Assembly (NCBI GenBank): GCA_022827195.1 | Contig: JAJDTL010000018.1 | Span: 62,001-126,000 of the forward strand | Length of the DNA: 64,000 nt | Origin: Caldilineaceae bacterium | GTDB lineage: Bacteria; Chloroflexota; Anaerolineae; Caldilineales; Caldilineaceae | Direction of reading: 5' to 3' | Shown: one piece after another, positions 53,612 through 62,646 of the stretch | How the letters are laid out: every line of letters starts with the position of its first letter | How positions within the stretch are numbered: position 1 is the stretch's first letter | Program-made: the position numbers and the translations under genes | The notes under the pieces: generated by a model | What the model saw: the letters and a program-made list of their open reading frames with translations, nothing else | What the model was told of the DNA's origin: nothing | Database searches by the model: none

Positions 53612-54853
53612 ATGCCTCTCGCCTTTCTCGACACCCCTTCCGGCATATCAGGAGACATGTTCCTGGGCTGTCTGGTTGACTCGGGCTGGCCTGTTGACGA
53701 CCTGCGGAGCGTGGTTTCCGGACTGAGACTCCCGCGCGACAACTGGGAAATCAGCGCGGAAGAGGTCACGCGCGGCGGGGTGCGGGCTACGCTCGTTCGC
53801 GTGGACGTGAAAGAGGACGAGACCCATCGCCACCTGGCAGATGTCGGGAAGATTATCGGGAGGAGCGAGCTTCCCGCCAGCGTCAAGCAGCGCGCCTGTT
53901 CAGTCTTCAGGCGCCTGGCCGAGGCTGAGGCAAATATTCACGGCTCGACGCCTGAGCAGGTCCACTTCCACGAGGTCGGCGCACTCGACGCCATCATCGA
54001 CATCGTCGGCGTGTGCGCAGGGCTGCACGAGCTCAATGTCGAGCGGCTGGGCGCGTCGGCGCTGCCGCTCGGACCTGGCTGGGCGAAGTCGCAGCATGGA
54101 CCGATTCCACTGCCGGCGCCGGCCACGCTGGCCCTGCTGGCTGCAGTCGATGCGCCGACGGTCCCGGCTCCGGGCGAAGGCGAGCTTGTGACGCCGACGG
54201 GCGCCGCGCTGCTGGCAGAACTGGGGGCGTTTGACCAGCCGGCCATGCGCCTGCAAAGGGTCGGCTATGGTGCAGGCCGGAAACAGTTCGACTGGCCGAA
54301 CGTAGCCAGGCTCTGGCTCGGATACGAGGCCGATGAAGAGGCAGGCGGGCTTGACGGTACGCCCTCCGGCGCGCTCGTCATCATCGAGACGAACATCGAC
54401 GACATGAGCCCGGAGCTGTACGAACCCGTGCGGCGCCTGCTGCTCGAAGCCGGCGCGCTCGACGTCTGGACAACGGCAATTGGGATGAAAAAGGGACGCC
54501 CTGCCACGAAGATTAGCGTTCTGGCCGAGCCGGGCGACGAACCGACCCTGGCCGCCGCTCTTCTACGACAGACGACAACCTTGGGCGTAAGGGTTTACCC
54601 GGTCCGACGCCACATTGCCGAGCGCACGTTCGCGAACGTGGATACCCCTTACGGGGCTGTGGGCGTGAAACTGAAGCGGGTCGGAGGAGAGGTCGTGGGG
54701 GCAAAGGCCGAGTTTGAGGACTGTCGGCGCCTGGCCGCGGCAGCCGGCGCGCCGCTGCCTGCCGTCTACGCCGCCGCGCAGGCCGCGGCATCCGCCCTGG
54801 TCAGCCGGGAAGCCGCCCTGCCTGCGCAGTCAGGCAGCGGGGAAGGCACCTGA
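53612..54853 (+). CDS. larC: Nickel insertion protein LarC (single uninterrupted frame)
   Basis: The 413-residue protein inserts nickel into the pincer nucleotide using CTP. Family blocks are FLDTPSGISGDMFLGCLVD at the start, ANIHGSTPEQVHFHEVGALDAIIDIVG near 107-133, a hinge near 235-255 and the C-terminal ETNIDDMSPELYEPVRRLLLEAGALDVW then MKKGRPATKISVL. In L. plantarum two frames must be joined by ribosomal frameshifting; here one frame encodes both halves. ATG 53612 aligns with the family start; GTG 53603 in the same frame has AGG at good spacing and is possible. Confidence 0.94.
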   Translation: MPLAFLDTPSGISGDMFLGCLVDSGWPVDDLRSVVSGLRLPRDNWEISAEEVTRGGVRATLVRVDVKEDETHRHLADVGKIIGRSELPASVKQRACSVFRRLAEAEANIHGSTPEQVHFHEVGALDAIIDIVGVCAGLHELNVERLGASALPLGPGWAKSQHGPIPLPAPATLALLAAVDAPTVPAPGEGELVTPTGAALLAELGAFDQPAMRLQRVGYGAGRKQFDWPNVARLWLGYEADEEAGGLDGTPSGALVIIETNIDDMSPELYEPVRRLLLEAGALDVWTTAIGMKKGRPATKISVLAEPGDEPTLAAALLRQTTTLGVRVYPVRRHIAERTFANVDTPYGAVGVKLKRVGGEVVGAKAEFEDCRRLAAAAGAPLPAVYAAAQAAASALVSREAALPAQSGSGEGT

Positions 54854-55284
54854 TGAACAGTCCGGTACAGAAGGCGGTCCCCATCGTCATTCGGCGGCGT
54901 AGCTCGCTGGAGATCCTGGCTTTCCGCCATCCTCTGGCCGGCTCGCAACTGGTGAAAGGCACAATCGAGGAGGGAGAGGAGCCGGCGTCGGCTGCGTTGC
55001 GCGAGCTGGCGGAGGCGTCCGGCATCCGCGAGGCGGCCGTCGAAAGCGCGCTGGGCCGGCTGGCTTTTCCGGAAATCGGCCAGAACTGGCATTTCTACCT
55101 GTGCCGCGTTGCTTGCTCGCTTGCCGAGGAGTGGACCTTCTACACCCAGGATGACGGCGGCCATCTGTTCCAGTTTTTCTGGCATGGTCTGGAGACTGCT
55201 CCCGACCGTAGCTGGCACCGGGACTTTCTGAGCGCCCTGTCCTTTGTCCGCGGCAGGCTGGAAGAAGTGGGCGCGCTAAACTGA
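54853..55284 (+). CDS. NUDIX hydrolase
   Basis: The 143-residue protein has the Nudix box [23 protein letters not shown] at about residues 36-58 (G-x5-E-x7-RE-x2-E-x2-G-I), with Ala where the second glutamate of the usual REUXEE sequence stands. It probably hydrolyses a nucleoside diphosphate derivative, and cleaning up NaAD-like or CTP-derived intermediates of the Lar pathway is a speculation from position. Its ATG overlaps the larC stop (TGATG), which means tight translational coupling. Confidence 0.85.
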   Translation: MNSPVQKAVPIVIRRRSSLEILAFRHPLAGSQLVKGTIEEGEEPASAALRELAEASGIREAAVESALGRLAFPEIGQNWHFYLCRVACSLAEEWTFYTQDDGGHLFQFFWHGLETAPDRSWHRDFLSALSFVRGRLEEVGALN

Positions 55285-55318
55285 ACGCAAACAAGAGATT
55301 CCGCGAGGAGAACCATCC

Positions 55319-56179
55319 ATGATTGCGAAACGTCTTTTTGGTCGCACAGGACACAACAGCACGGTAATACTTTTCGGTGCCGTAGCCTTCGCTGCCGTGA
55401 CACAGGCCGAAGCCGACGAGACGATGGCGCTGCTGCTGGACTACGGCATCAACCATATCGACACCGCGGCAGCATACGGTGAGGCCGAGGACCGTCTTGC
55501 TCCGCCCCTGCAGAAATACCGAGAGCGCTTCTTTCTGGCAACAAAGACGGGAGAACGGGAATATGCTGCCGCCAAAGCCCAGATCCTCCGTTCGCTCGAG
55601 CGAATGCGTGTCGACAGCATCGACCTCATCCAGCTCCACAATCTGGGCCACCCGGACGACTGGGACACTGCCATGGGAGAGAACGGCGCGTTGGAGGCGG
55701 CCAAGGAGGCACGCGACCAGGGGTTGGTCAAGTATATCGGCGTAACGGGACACGGGCTCAACATCGCCGCCTTCCACCAGCGCAGCCTGCAGGCGTTCGA
55801 CTTCGACTCGATCCTCCTTCCCTGGAACATCCAAATGAAGGGAAACAGTAAGTACGCGACCGATTTCGAACGCGTTGTCGGTCTGTCCCGCGAGCGGGGG
55901 ATCGCGGTCCAGACGATCAAGTCTCTGCTGCGAGGAACGTGGGGCACGACGCCACGGAGTTATCGCACATGGTACCAGCCACTTGAGGAACAGGGGGACA
56001 TCGACCGGGCCGTCCATTGGATCATGGCCCAGGATGACCTGTTTCTCAATACAGCGGGCGACATACGGCTGCTGCCCAAGATACTTGACGCAGCCAGCCG
56101 CTTCGACGGCGTCGGGCCGAGCGACGAAGAGATGGAGGCGATGGTGCAGGAGCAAAGCATGACTGCACTGTTCGCCTGA
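55319..56179 (+). CDS. Aldo/keto reductase, short type
   Basis: The 286-residue protein has the AKR tetrad: Asp and Tyr in [15 protein letters not shown] near 45-59, Lys in [11 protein letters not shown] and His in [14 protein letters not shown] near 105. It resembles the group of bacterial oxidoreductases in which the C-terminal cofactor region is shortened ([16 protein letters not shown]) and often lacks the common KSVxxxR block. It follows the NUDIX gene by 34 bases. GAGGAGAA lies just upstream of the start. Substrate unknown. Confidence 0.88.
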   Translation: MIAKRLFGRTGHNSTVILFGAVAFAAVTQAEADETMALLLDYGINHIDTAAAYGEAEDRLAPPLQKYRERFFLATKTGEREYAAAKAQILRSLERMRVDSIDLIQLHNLGHPDDWDTAMGENGALEAAKEARDQGLVKYIGVTGHGLNIAAFHQRSLQAFDFDSILLPWNIQMKGNSKYATDFERVVGLSRERGIAVQTIKSLLRGTWGTTPRSYRTWYQPLEEQGDIDRAVHWIMAQDDLFLNTAGDIRLLPKILDAASRFDGVGPSDEEMEAMVQEQSMTALFA

Positions 56180-56220
56180 GCCGGCGGCTGAGCCGCGAGC
56201 AACGGCAATTCCGTCGCTTC

Positions 56221-56844
56221 ATGCGATTTCTCTACCTCGCGCTCTACAGCCTGCTTTACAACCAGCTGGCGTGGGCCTACGACGGCGTAAGCTGGGCGGT
56301 CAGCCTCGGCCGTTGGGACAGTTGGCGCCGGGCCGCGCTGCCTTTTGTGGTGGGGGAGCGTGTGCTGGAGGTCGGGTTTGGAACGGGCGGCCTGTTGTCC
56401 GACCTGCACAGAGGCCGGCGTCGTGCATTCGGTGTCGAACCTTCGGCGGCCATGCAGCGCATCAGCGCGCGCAGGCTCGAGCAACAGGGACGGCATGTGC
56501 CCCGACTGCAAGGGACGGCGCAACAGCTTCCGTTTGCCGACCGCGCCTTTGACACTATCGTCACCACGTTCCCCGCATCCTTCATTCTCGACATTCAGGC
56601 CCAGCGCGAGTTTGCGCGCTGTCTGCGGCCCGGCGGAAGACTTATCGTAGTCGAGGTCGTTCTGACGAGCCGGCACCCATTGCTGCGCTTCTTCTTTCCA
56701 TTGCTCTTTCCTTCACCTCCAGGCGCCCGGGAGCAGCTCGACGACGCGTTTCACGCGGCGGAACTGCAAAGCAGGCAGCACGTGATCGGTGAAGGAGCCG
56801 TGCTACCCCTGGTCATCGTCGCCGAAAAAGAGGGCCGAGGATGA
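56221..56844 (+). CDS. Class I SAM-dependent methyltransferase
   Basis: The 207-residue protein begins with a hydrophobic amphipathic segment (FLYLALYSLLYNQLAWAYD), then the SAM motif VLEVGFGTGGLLSDL near 50-64, the acidic second-strand end GVEPSAAMQRIS near 78, DTIVTTFPASFIL near 115 and LRPGGRLIVVEVVLTSRHP near 138. It is in the UbiE/COQ5-like branch. A quinone or lipid substrate would fit the N-terminal segment, but this is weak. Its stop overlaps the next gene by four bases. Confidence 0.85.
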   Translation: MRFLYLALYSLLYNQLAWAYDGVSWAVSLGRWDSWRRAALPFVVGERVLEVGFGTGGLLSDLHRGRRRAFGVEPSAAMQRISARRLEQQGRHVPRLQGTAQQLPFADRAFDTIVTTFPASFILDIQAQREFARCLRPGGRLIVVEVVLTSRHPLLRFFFPLLFPSPPGAREQLDDAFHAAELQSRQHVIGEGAVLPLVIVAEKEGRG

Positions 56845-57668
56845 TGCCACTCTCAATCCATACACGGTTCGCCGGCCAGCCGGGCCGCCGGTGGCGGCAA
56901 ACGACGAGCGGTGGCGGACGCATCGACGTCGGGGCAAACGGACTTTACCTGGGCAACGACATGGCGGCTTCCCGCCGTTACACCAACGCGCAGATCGACG
57001 ACTATCGCGGTCTGGCGCGGTCCGACTTCCCTTGGAGGCCTCCGCTACGCCTGCACGTAGGCGCCCGGTTCTCGCACGCCAGCGGCGAGCTGACCGGGAC
57101 GGCCGGCTTCGGCTTCTGGAACGATCCCTTTCGGATCACCGGTCTGCGCGCGCCCGCGCTGCCGCAAGCCGTATGGTTCTTCTACGCCGGGCCCGATTCC
57201 GATATGCGCCTGGCCCTCGATCGTCCGGGTTGGGGGTGGAAGGCTGCCGTGGTAGCCGCTCGCACGGGCGGCTTTTTGATATCAGCCCCATTCCTCGCTC
57301 TTTGCGCGCCGCTGATGCGGCTGCCCCGGCAGCGCCGCCGTCTCTGGAAGACATTTCAGCGCGCCGCGGGCATCGCCGAGGCCGTGCTGCCGGCGGCAAT
57401 GCCTGAGTGGCACATCTACACGATCGACTGGCAGCGCGAGCGTGTGCGGTTCTTTGTGGACGGCCGTTTGCAGGCTGAAACGCCCCGCGCGCCGGCCGGC
57501 CCGCTTGGGCTGGTCCTGTGGCTGGACAACCAGTACCTTCAGATCGCGCCCTGGGGTCGTTTCCGCTGGGGGCTTTCGGCGAAGGAGGGGCAACAATGGT
57601 TGGAGATCGACTGGCTGGCGGTGGAAAGCGGCCATGCGAGAGTAACCGGCCGGCCGCAACAGGCTTGA
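56841..57668 (+). CDS. Concanavalin/laminarinase-fold (GH16-like) domain protein
   Basis: The 275-residue protein has a pattern of a GH16/LamG jelly-roll: GFGFWNDPF near 90-98, WHIYTIDWQRERVRFFVDGRLQAET near 188-212 and GPLGLVLWLDNQYLQIAPWGRFRWG near 217-241. The usual GH16 catalytic E-x-D-x-E motif is not visible, so it may bind rather than cleave glycans. A hydrophobic stretch near 140-158 could be a membrane-associated loop. No signal peptide is seen. It is translationally coupled to the methyltransferase by a four-base overlap. Confidence 0.65.
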   Translation: MMPLSIHTRFAGQPGRRWRQTTSGGGRIDVGANGLYLGNDMAASRRYTNAQIDDYRGLARSDFPWRPPLRLHVGARFSHASGELTGTAGFGFWNDPFRITGLRAPALPQAVWFFYAGPDSDMRLALDRPGWGWKAAVVAARTGGFLISAPFLALCAPLMRLPRQRRRLWKTFQRAAGIAEAVLPAAMPEWHIYTIDWQRERVRFFVDGRLQAETPRAPAGPLGLVLWLDNQYLQIAPWGRFRWGLSAKEGQQWLEIDWLAVESGHARVTGRPQQA

Positions 57669-57674
57669 TGGAAC

Positions 57675-58817
57675 CTATTCGAATCGCACCTTCGACGAGT
57701 CTGCACGGCTGGCTTCCTGGACGCGGTAGGCGTCAACCAAACGCGGGTTGAGCCGATGTCCCAGCCCAGGCTCCTGTGAAAGCAGCAGGTGACCCTCCTC
57801 GATACGCTCCGGCGGCGACAGTAGATCGGCGCGCCAGTCGACTTCTCCCCAGGCATACTCCAGGATGTAGAAATTGGACCAGGTGGAGGCCGCCTGGGCC
57901 GTGGCCGCGGTCGCGAGTGGACCGGCCGGGTTGTGTGGGGCAACGGGTACCTGCCTCATGCGCGCGGCCGCGGCAATCTCATTCAGCTCCAGGATGCCGC
58001 CGCAATGCTTGACGTCGGGCATGATCACGTCGACACAGCGTCCGGCCGTGAAGGGGCGAAAGGCTTCGATACCGAAAACACTCTCAGCCGACGCTATCGC
58101 TTGGGGGACCTGTGCCCCCACCTCCGCCAGGCCCTCGCTATCTGCGTAGCTGACCGGTTCCTCGTACCAGAACAGGTTGACGTCGGCGAGCTCCCGCCCG
58201 ACGATGACGGCCAACGATACATCCATGCGGCTGTGACAATCGACCGCCAACTCGACGTCGTCTCCGATCGCTTTGCGGACGGCGCGCACGCGTTCGACGC
58301 CGGGGCGCCAGTCAGCCTTGGGGCCGGTGCGGTAGCGGAACGGGGGCCGCAGCTCGTCGAACGGGGCCATTTTGACCGCGGTAAAGCCCTCGTCCGCGGC
58401 CTGTTTGGCGGCGCAGGCAAATCCCTGCGGCGAGCGGTCCTGCACATGGCGGTTGATGTTGGCATAGAGGCGGATCCGCTGCCTGACCGCTCCGCCGAGC
58501 AGGCGGTGCAGGGGGGAGTCCAGCGACTGCGCCGTTATGTCCCACAGCGCCTGCTCCAGGCCGGACAGCGCGGTGTTATAGAATGAGCCGGCGTCCTTGC
58601 GGCGAAGCTTGTGGCGAATGTGCGCAATCCGGCGGGGGTCTTCGCCCACCAGCAGCCGCGCAAAGTGCCCGACCGCGGCCGCGCATAGTGCGTCGTTGCC
58701 GCTCTGGCTGGCCTCGCCGATTCCGGTTAGCCCGGCGTCGGTCTCAACCAGGATATGAAGCCAGTCGCCGCGATGGTTGACGCGGACGCCAACGGTCGAG
58801 ATGGACAGGATCTTCAA
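57675..58817 (-). CDS. Enolase-superfamily enzyme (mandelate racemase/muconate lactonizing type)
   Basis: The 380-residue protein has the N-terminal capping domain and the TIM barrel. Metal ligands are Asp193 (VDCHSR), Glu219 (YEEP) and Glu245 (SAES). Catalytic candidates are Lys149 (AVKMAP), Asp268 (MPDVKHCGG) and His295 (PHNPAGP), the Lys plus His-Asp dyad set of acid-sugar dehydratases such as galactonate dehydratase. It is therefore expected to dehydrate a sugar acid. It is convergent with the GH16-like gene and follows the HNH gene by 21 bases on the same strand. It is not a good candidate for the missing MenC, which uses a Lys-Lys pair. Confidence 0.9.
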   Translation of the reverse strand: MKILSISTVGVRVNHRGDWLHILVETDAGLTGIGEASQSGNDALCAAAVGHFARLLVGEDPRRIAHIRHKLRRKDAGSFYNTALSGLEQALWDITAQSLDSPLHRLLGGAVRQRIRLYANINRHVQDRSPQGFACAAKQAADEGFTAVKMAPFDELRPPFRYRTGPKADWRPGVERVRAVRKAIGDDVELAVDCHSRMDVSLAVIVGRELADVNLFWYEEPVSYADSEGLAEVGAQVPQAIASAESVFGIEAFRPFTAGRCVDVIMPDVKHCGGILELNEIAAAARMRQVPVAPHNPAGPLATAATAQAASTWSNFYILEYAWGEVDWRADLLSPPERIEEGHLLLSQEPGLGHRLNPRLVDAYRVQEASRADSSKVRFE

Positions 58818-58838
58818 TGTTCGGACTCCAATTCTTCA

Positions 58839-59255
58839 TCAGCCGGGATCGAGCAGGCCCGCTGCAGCCTGTCGTTGCCTCTCCGCCACTCGCCCGGGCG
58901 TATTCAATTGTAAGATTTTCTCTGTCACTCGCGCTTCGGGAGAAAGAGGTTGAAGTCGACCATCCTCGTAGCGAGAGTTTTCGGGCCAAAGCTGAGTGCG
59001 GGGATTGAAGAGGGGCGTCAACTGCCCGGTCACCGGGTCGATAGATCCAATGTTGGGCCCCTTGCGACGGTTGCACCTCATGCACGCAAGAGCAAGGTTT
59101 TCCAACTCTGCCCGGCCCCCGTGTTGCACAGAAATAGTGTGGTCGGGTTCGTGCCTGTGAAGTGCCATCGACTGGGGCAACCGGGAATATTCGCAGATGT
59201 CGCCGGCGAGTTCGCGTAAGGTTGTCCGAAAATCGTCCGACATCTCACCAGCCAT
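58839..59255 (-). CDS. HNH endonuclease-family protein with one zinc ligand replaced
   Basis: The 138-residue protein has the HNH core: Cys21-x2-Ser24, DHTISVQHGG (His39, His45), Asn53 (LENLAL) and Cys58-x2-Cys61 followed by NRRKG. Family members normally have Cys at position 24; here the codon is TCC rather than TGC. After the core comes DPVTGQLTPLFNPRTQLW, the typical continuation in the cyanobacterial and chloroflexal group. It may still cut DNA or may be weakened. It follows a small partner gene by three bases. Confidence 0.88.
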   Translation of the reverse strand: MAGEMSDDFRTTLRELAGDICEYSRLPQSMALHRHEPDHTISVQHGGRAELENLALACMRCNRRKGPNIGSIDPVTGQLTPLFNPRTQLWPENSRYEDGRLQPLSPEARVTEKILQLNTPGRVAERQRQAAAGLLDPG

Positions 59256-59258
59256 TCG

Positions 59259-59612
59259 CTAGCCCTTGCCAGCGGCCAGCTTCGAGGAAATCTCTGCCTT
59301 CAACATGACGAAAAGGTGTTCGACTTCCTCCAACTCATCCAGTTCCTGCTGCTCTTTGCTGGAAAGCAGACCAGTTCCGCTCAGGGTAAGAAGCCGTTCA
59401 AGCCGGTTCTGTCTCTCTTCGCTTACATGATAGTCCATGACCTCTTGGGGCGAAGGATTGCTGCACAGGAATCCGATGAGGTCCGCTGCAGTTGCCGCTG
59501 CTTCCGTTCTCAAACCCAAGAGAGAGATTTCAAGTATGGAGGGCATCCATTGGTGCATTGATTGGACCTTTTTGGCCAGATTATCGGGCAGTTGAATCGT
59601 TACCTGTATCAT
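59259..59612 (-). CDS. Small partner protein of the HNH gene
   Basis: The 117-residue protein starts MIQVTIQLPDNLAKKVQ, a ribbon-like beginning, and continues as acidic alpha-helices (SSKEQQELDELEEVEHLFVMLKAEISSKLAA). From memory, similar small genes sit directly before HNH genes in cyanobacteria and Chloroflexota. The three-base gap implies co-translation. A toxin-antitoxin-like or specificity role has not been shown to my knowledge. ATG 59612 is preferred over an upstream start at 59663. Confidence 0.75.
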   Translation of the reverse strand: MIQVTIQLPDNLAKKVQSMHQWMPSILEISLLGLRTEAAATAADLIGFLCSNPSPQEVMDYHVSEERQNRLERLLTLSGTGLLSSKEQQELDELEEVEHLFVMLKAEISSKLAAGKG

Positions 59613-59684
59613 AGGCCGTTTCCTTCTGACATGGCGGAGGGTTGGCTGCCAGAACTTGGCCATCGATCAAGATCTCTTCCAGAC

Positions 59685-60500
59685 TCAGTGGACCGTCCAA
59701 CCGCCGTCGATGGTTATGCCGGCGCCGGTCATGTAGCTGGAGGCGTCGCTGGCGAGAAACACGGCCAGCCCGCCGATCTCGTCGAGTTCGCCCCAGCGGC
59801 CGAGCGGGATACGGGCGATGAACTTGCTGTACTCTTCCGGGTCCTCTCTCAGTGGTGTGTTCATCTCGGTGGCAAATGGGCCGGGCAGCATGGCGTTTAC
59901 CGTGATGTTGTACGGCGCCCACTCCAGTGCAAGCACGCGCGTCATCTGCCACACGGCCCCTTTGCTGGAGGCGTACGGCGTCCTTTCGGGCAGGGCAATG
60001 ATGGATAGGGTCGAGCCGACGTTAATGACACGACCGTAGCGCTGTGCTTTCAGGTGGGCCGCGGCCGCGCGGCAGATGTTCCACACGCCGGTCGTGTTGG
60101 TGGCGATCACGCGCTGAAACTCCTCCGGTTCGATTTCCTCGATCGGCCCGCGGATGTTGATGCCGGCGTTGTTTACGAGGACGTGCAGGCCGCCGAAGTC
60201 GGCGATAACCCGCTGCACGACTTGGGCGGACTGCTCCGTGTCGCTCACGTCGCAGGCATAGCCGCGCACGCTCGGCAGACGGACGGCCGTCCGGCTGCTG
60301 TCCTGATCGCCGGCGGCAACCGAGATCGACCGGGCGATTTCGCCGGCTGCGAACTCCGCCCGCTCTTGCTCCCTACTCGTGAGTGCGACATGCGCGCCGG
60401 CCTCGGCCAGCGCCTGCGCCATCTGGCGGCCCAGCCCGCGATTTCCGCCCGTAACAAGCGCGACGCGGCCGGTTAGCTTGAACTTGTCGAGAATGGACAT
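59685..60500 (-). CDS. SDR-family oxidoreductase
   Basis: The 271-residue short-chain dehydrogenase has TGGNRGLGR at about 17-25 (NAD(P) binding), NNAGIN near 108, the catalytic serine in NVGSTLS, and Tyr-x3-Lys as YASSK near 170. It resembles gluconate 5-dehydrogenase and 3-oxoacyl-ACP reductase types. A loop insertion (SVAAGDQDSSRTAVRLPSVRG) near residue 60 is longer than usual. GGAGGAG precedes ATG 60500. It is divergent from the inositol-phosphatase gene. Confidence 0.9.
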   Translation of the reverse strand: MSILDKFKLTGRVALVTGGNRGLGRQMAQALAEAGAHVALTSREQERAEFAAGEIARSISVAAGDQDSSRTAVRLPSVRGYACDVSDTEQSAQVVQRVIADFGGLHVLVNNAGINIRGPIEEIEPEEFQRVIATNTTGVWNICRAAAAHLKAQRYGRVINVGSTLSIIALPERTPYASSKGAVWQMTRVLALEWAPYNITVNAMLPGPFATEMNTPLREDPEEYSKFIARIPLGRWGELDEIGGLAVFLASDASSYMTGAGITIDGGWTVH

Positions 60501-60675
60501 CTGCTCCTCCGCTGGATTGTTGCTGTACGGCCGGCGGCGGCAAAACAGGAGCAGCCGCTTTTCACTATCCGCCCAAAAGAGGCTATCATACCCGGCAAGA
60601 CCGGCGGCACTGGAAAAGTGGAGAGTCCTGATCTGCGTGCACCGGGCACTATACACCAACAGACGGTCTTCCGCC

Positions 60676-61476
60676 ATGCCCAACAGCATCCTTTCCCCGT
60701 CCGAACACAGCGCCCTGCTTGCGTTCACACGCCTGCTGGCCGCGGAAAGCGGCGCGATCATTCGCCGCTACTTCCGCACCGACTACTCGGTCGACAGCAA
60801 GTCGGACGAGTCGCCGGTTACGGTGGCCGACCGGCAGGCCGAGGAACGCATGCGCGAGCTGATCAGCGACCGTTTTCCCGCCCATGGGATCCTGGGCGAA
60901 GAGTACGGCCATCACCAGCCGGACGCCCCCTTCCAGTGGGTGCTGGACCCGATCGACGGCACCAAGAACTTCATCAGCCACGGCTACCTCTTCGGCACCT
61001 TGATCGCTCTCACACACGAAGGTCAGGCGCTGGTGGGGGCGATCCATCAGCCGGTCGTGGAAGATCTGCTGCTGGGAGACGGCGAAACGACATGGCTGAA
61101 CGGGGCGCCGGTGCAGGTGCGGGCATGTGAGAGACTGGAGGATGCGGTCTTCCTGACGACGAGCCACTATAACGTCGAGAATCATCAGAACGGCCCCGCG
61201 TTTGAGGCAGTGGCGCGCCGGGCGGCCCGTTATCATACGTGGGGCGACTGCCACGGCTACTACCTGGTAGCGGTCGGCGGCGCCGACGTAATGACCGACC
61301 CGATCATGAACTTTTGGGACAGGGCCGCGCTCGTGCCGATCATTCAAGGGGCGGGCGGGCGTATCACCGACTGGCAAGGTGGCGATCCGCTCTACGGCAG
61401 CGGCGTCATCGCCAGCGGCGGCGGCTTCCACGACGAGCTGATCCGGCAGCTGAACCCGGGCACGCACTCGGGTTGA
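60676..61476 (+). CDS. Inositol-phosphatase family enzyme, possibly histidinol-phosphatase HisN-like
   Basis: The 266-residue protein is a Mg-dependent, Li-sensitive-type phosphatase: GEEYG near 74 (metal Glu), DPIDGTKNFISHGYLFGTLIAL near 94-115 (central motif) and NFWDRAALVPIIQGAGG near 213 (WD motif). The sequence after the WD motif (GGRITDWQG) is like HisN histidinol-phosphatases, which belong to this family in several phyla. Inositol monophosphatase or sugar phosphatase activity is equally allowed. ATG 60676 starts MPNSILSPSE; upstream frame is the antisense of the SDR gene. Confidence 0.85.
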   Translation: MPNSILSPSEHSALLAFTRLLAAESGAIIRRYFRTDYSVDSKSDESPVTVADRQAEERMRELISDRFPAHGILGEEYGHHQPDAPFQWVLDPIDGTKNFISHGYLFGTLIALTHEGQALVGAIHQPVVEDLLLGDGETTWLNGAPVQVRACERLEDAVFLTTSHYNVENHQNGPAFEAVARRAARYHTWGDCHGYYLVAVGGADVMTDPIMNFWDRAALVPIIQGAGGRITDWQGGDPLYGSGVIASGGGFHDELIRQLNPGTHSG

Positions 61477-61542
61477 GGAGCTACTGCGCGGGCTACGCGG
61501 CACTGTGGGCGTTCCGTCAGAATTCACGGGGGTTAGGACAAC

Positions 61543-62313
61543 ATGATGCTATTGAACGAAAGGGTCGCACTGATCACCGGCGGAGGATCGGGCATCGGAA
61601 GAGCAACTGCCACACTCTTCGCCCAACAGGGCGCCAAGGTCGTTGTGGCCGACATCAACGCGGCAAGCGGCCAGGAAACGGTGGACTCGATACAGAGCGC
61701 CGGGGGCGAGGCGCATTTCGTTCAAGGCGACGTCGCCAAGCTTGCAGCCGTAGAGGCGATGGTCCGGACCGGTATTGAAACGTACGGAGGCCTCGATATC
61801 GTCCACAGCAACGCCGCCACTTACGCGATGGGCACGGCGACGGAGTTGAGCGAGCAGGAGTGGGACTTAACGCTCGACGCCAGTCTGAAGGCGACGTGGA
61901 TGCTGGCGCGCTGCGCATTGCCTCAGATGCTGGCCCAGGGCGGGGGCGTATTCGTGATTACCGGGTCGGTCCATGCCTTGCGCGGATACCCACTCTACAC
62001 AGCCTACCAGGCGGCCAAGGGAGGGTTGCTTGCACTGACCCGTGCGCTCGCGGCCGACTACGCGCCGCACATCCGCGTGAACACAGTTCTTCCCGGCGCG
62101 GTCGTGACCGGGCTGTGGGACCCGATTTCGGAAGAAGACAGGGAAAGGATCGCGCAGATGTGCGCGCTCAAGCGAAACGGCAGACCGGAGGAGATCGCGC
62201 AGGCGGTGCTCTTCCTGGCATCCGACATGTCAAGCTACATGACGGGAAGTCACGTCGTGGTCGACGGCGGGTTGAGCTCGATCATGATGTTACCGGATGA
62301 CATTTCGCTTTAG
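61543..62313 (+). CDS. SDR-family oxidoreductase
   Basis: The 256-residue short-chain dehydrogenase has TGGGSGIGRATA at 12-23, ADINAAS with an acidic residue after the second strand (NAD preference), SNAATY near 88 in place of the usual NNAG, catalytic serine in ITGSVH and YQAAK near 153. It lies 66 bases after the inositol-phosphatase gene, and a terminator follows 107 bases after its stop. Substrate unknown; carbohydrate or polyol dehydrogenases are the nearest type. Confidence 0.9.
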   Translation: MMLLNERVALITGGGSGIGRATATLFAQQGAKVVVADINAASGQETVDSIQSAGGEAHFVQGDVAKLAAVEAMVRTGIETYGGLDIVHSNAATYAMGTATELSEQEWDLTLDASLKATWMLARCALPQMLAQGGGVFVITGSVHALRGYPLYTAYQAAKGGLLALTRALAADYAPHIRVNTVLPGAVVTGLWDPISEEDRERIAQMCALKRNGRPEEIAQAVLFLASDMSSYMTGSHVVVDGGLSSIMMLPDDISL

Positions 62314-62419
62314 CCGGGAGAATCGGACAGGCGAGCCTGGTTCGGTCTCCAAGCGTTGCGAGGTCTCCTGCGAGGGGATCCAGTGGCTGTGCGAATCACT
62401 CCATGCAGCGCCCCTGCCG

Positions 62420-62448
62420 GCCCGGCGCCTTCAGCCCGGGCTTTTTTT
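62420..62448 (+). terminator. Intrinsic terminator after the SDR gene
   Basis: GCCCGG (62420-62425) pairs with CCGGGC (62436-62441) around a ten-base loop and is followed by seven Ts (62442-62448). Confidence 0.75.
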
Positions 62449-62646
62449 GAATGAAGTACCTGGTCGCGGGCCACTTCGCCTGCGCGCGCCGAAATCAGGG
62501 TCGAGGTCAGAGTCGAAGTCAGAGGTGGCGTCGGTCTCCTTGTCGGTAGCGCCGCGCAGGTGCGCAAAAGTGGGGCCGATTCTGTCTGACATTGGCCCGG
62601 GGGCGTCCGGATGTGACGCAAAGGGGCTGCTAGTTTCTCGGAAACC

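Noticed and set aside
57675..58817. Candidate for the missing menC (also enolase superfamily)
   Set aside because: The catalytic set Lys149 plus Asp268/His295 is that of sugar-acid dehydratases, whereas o-succinylbenzoate synthases use a pair of lysines.
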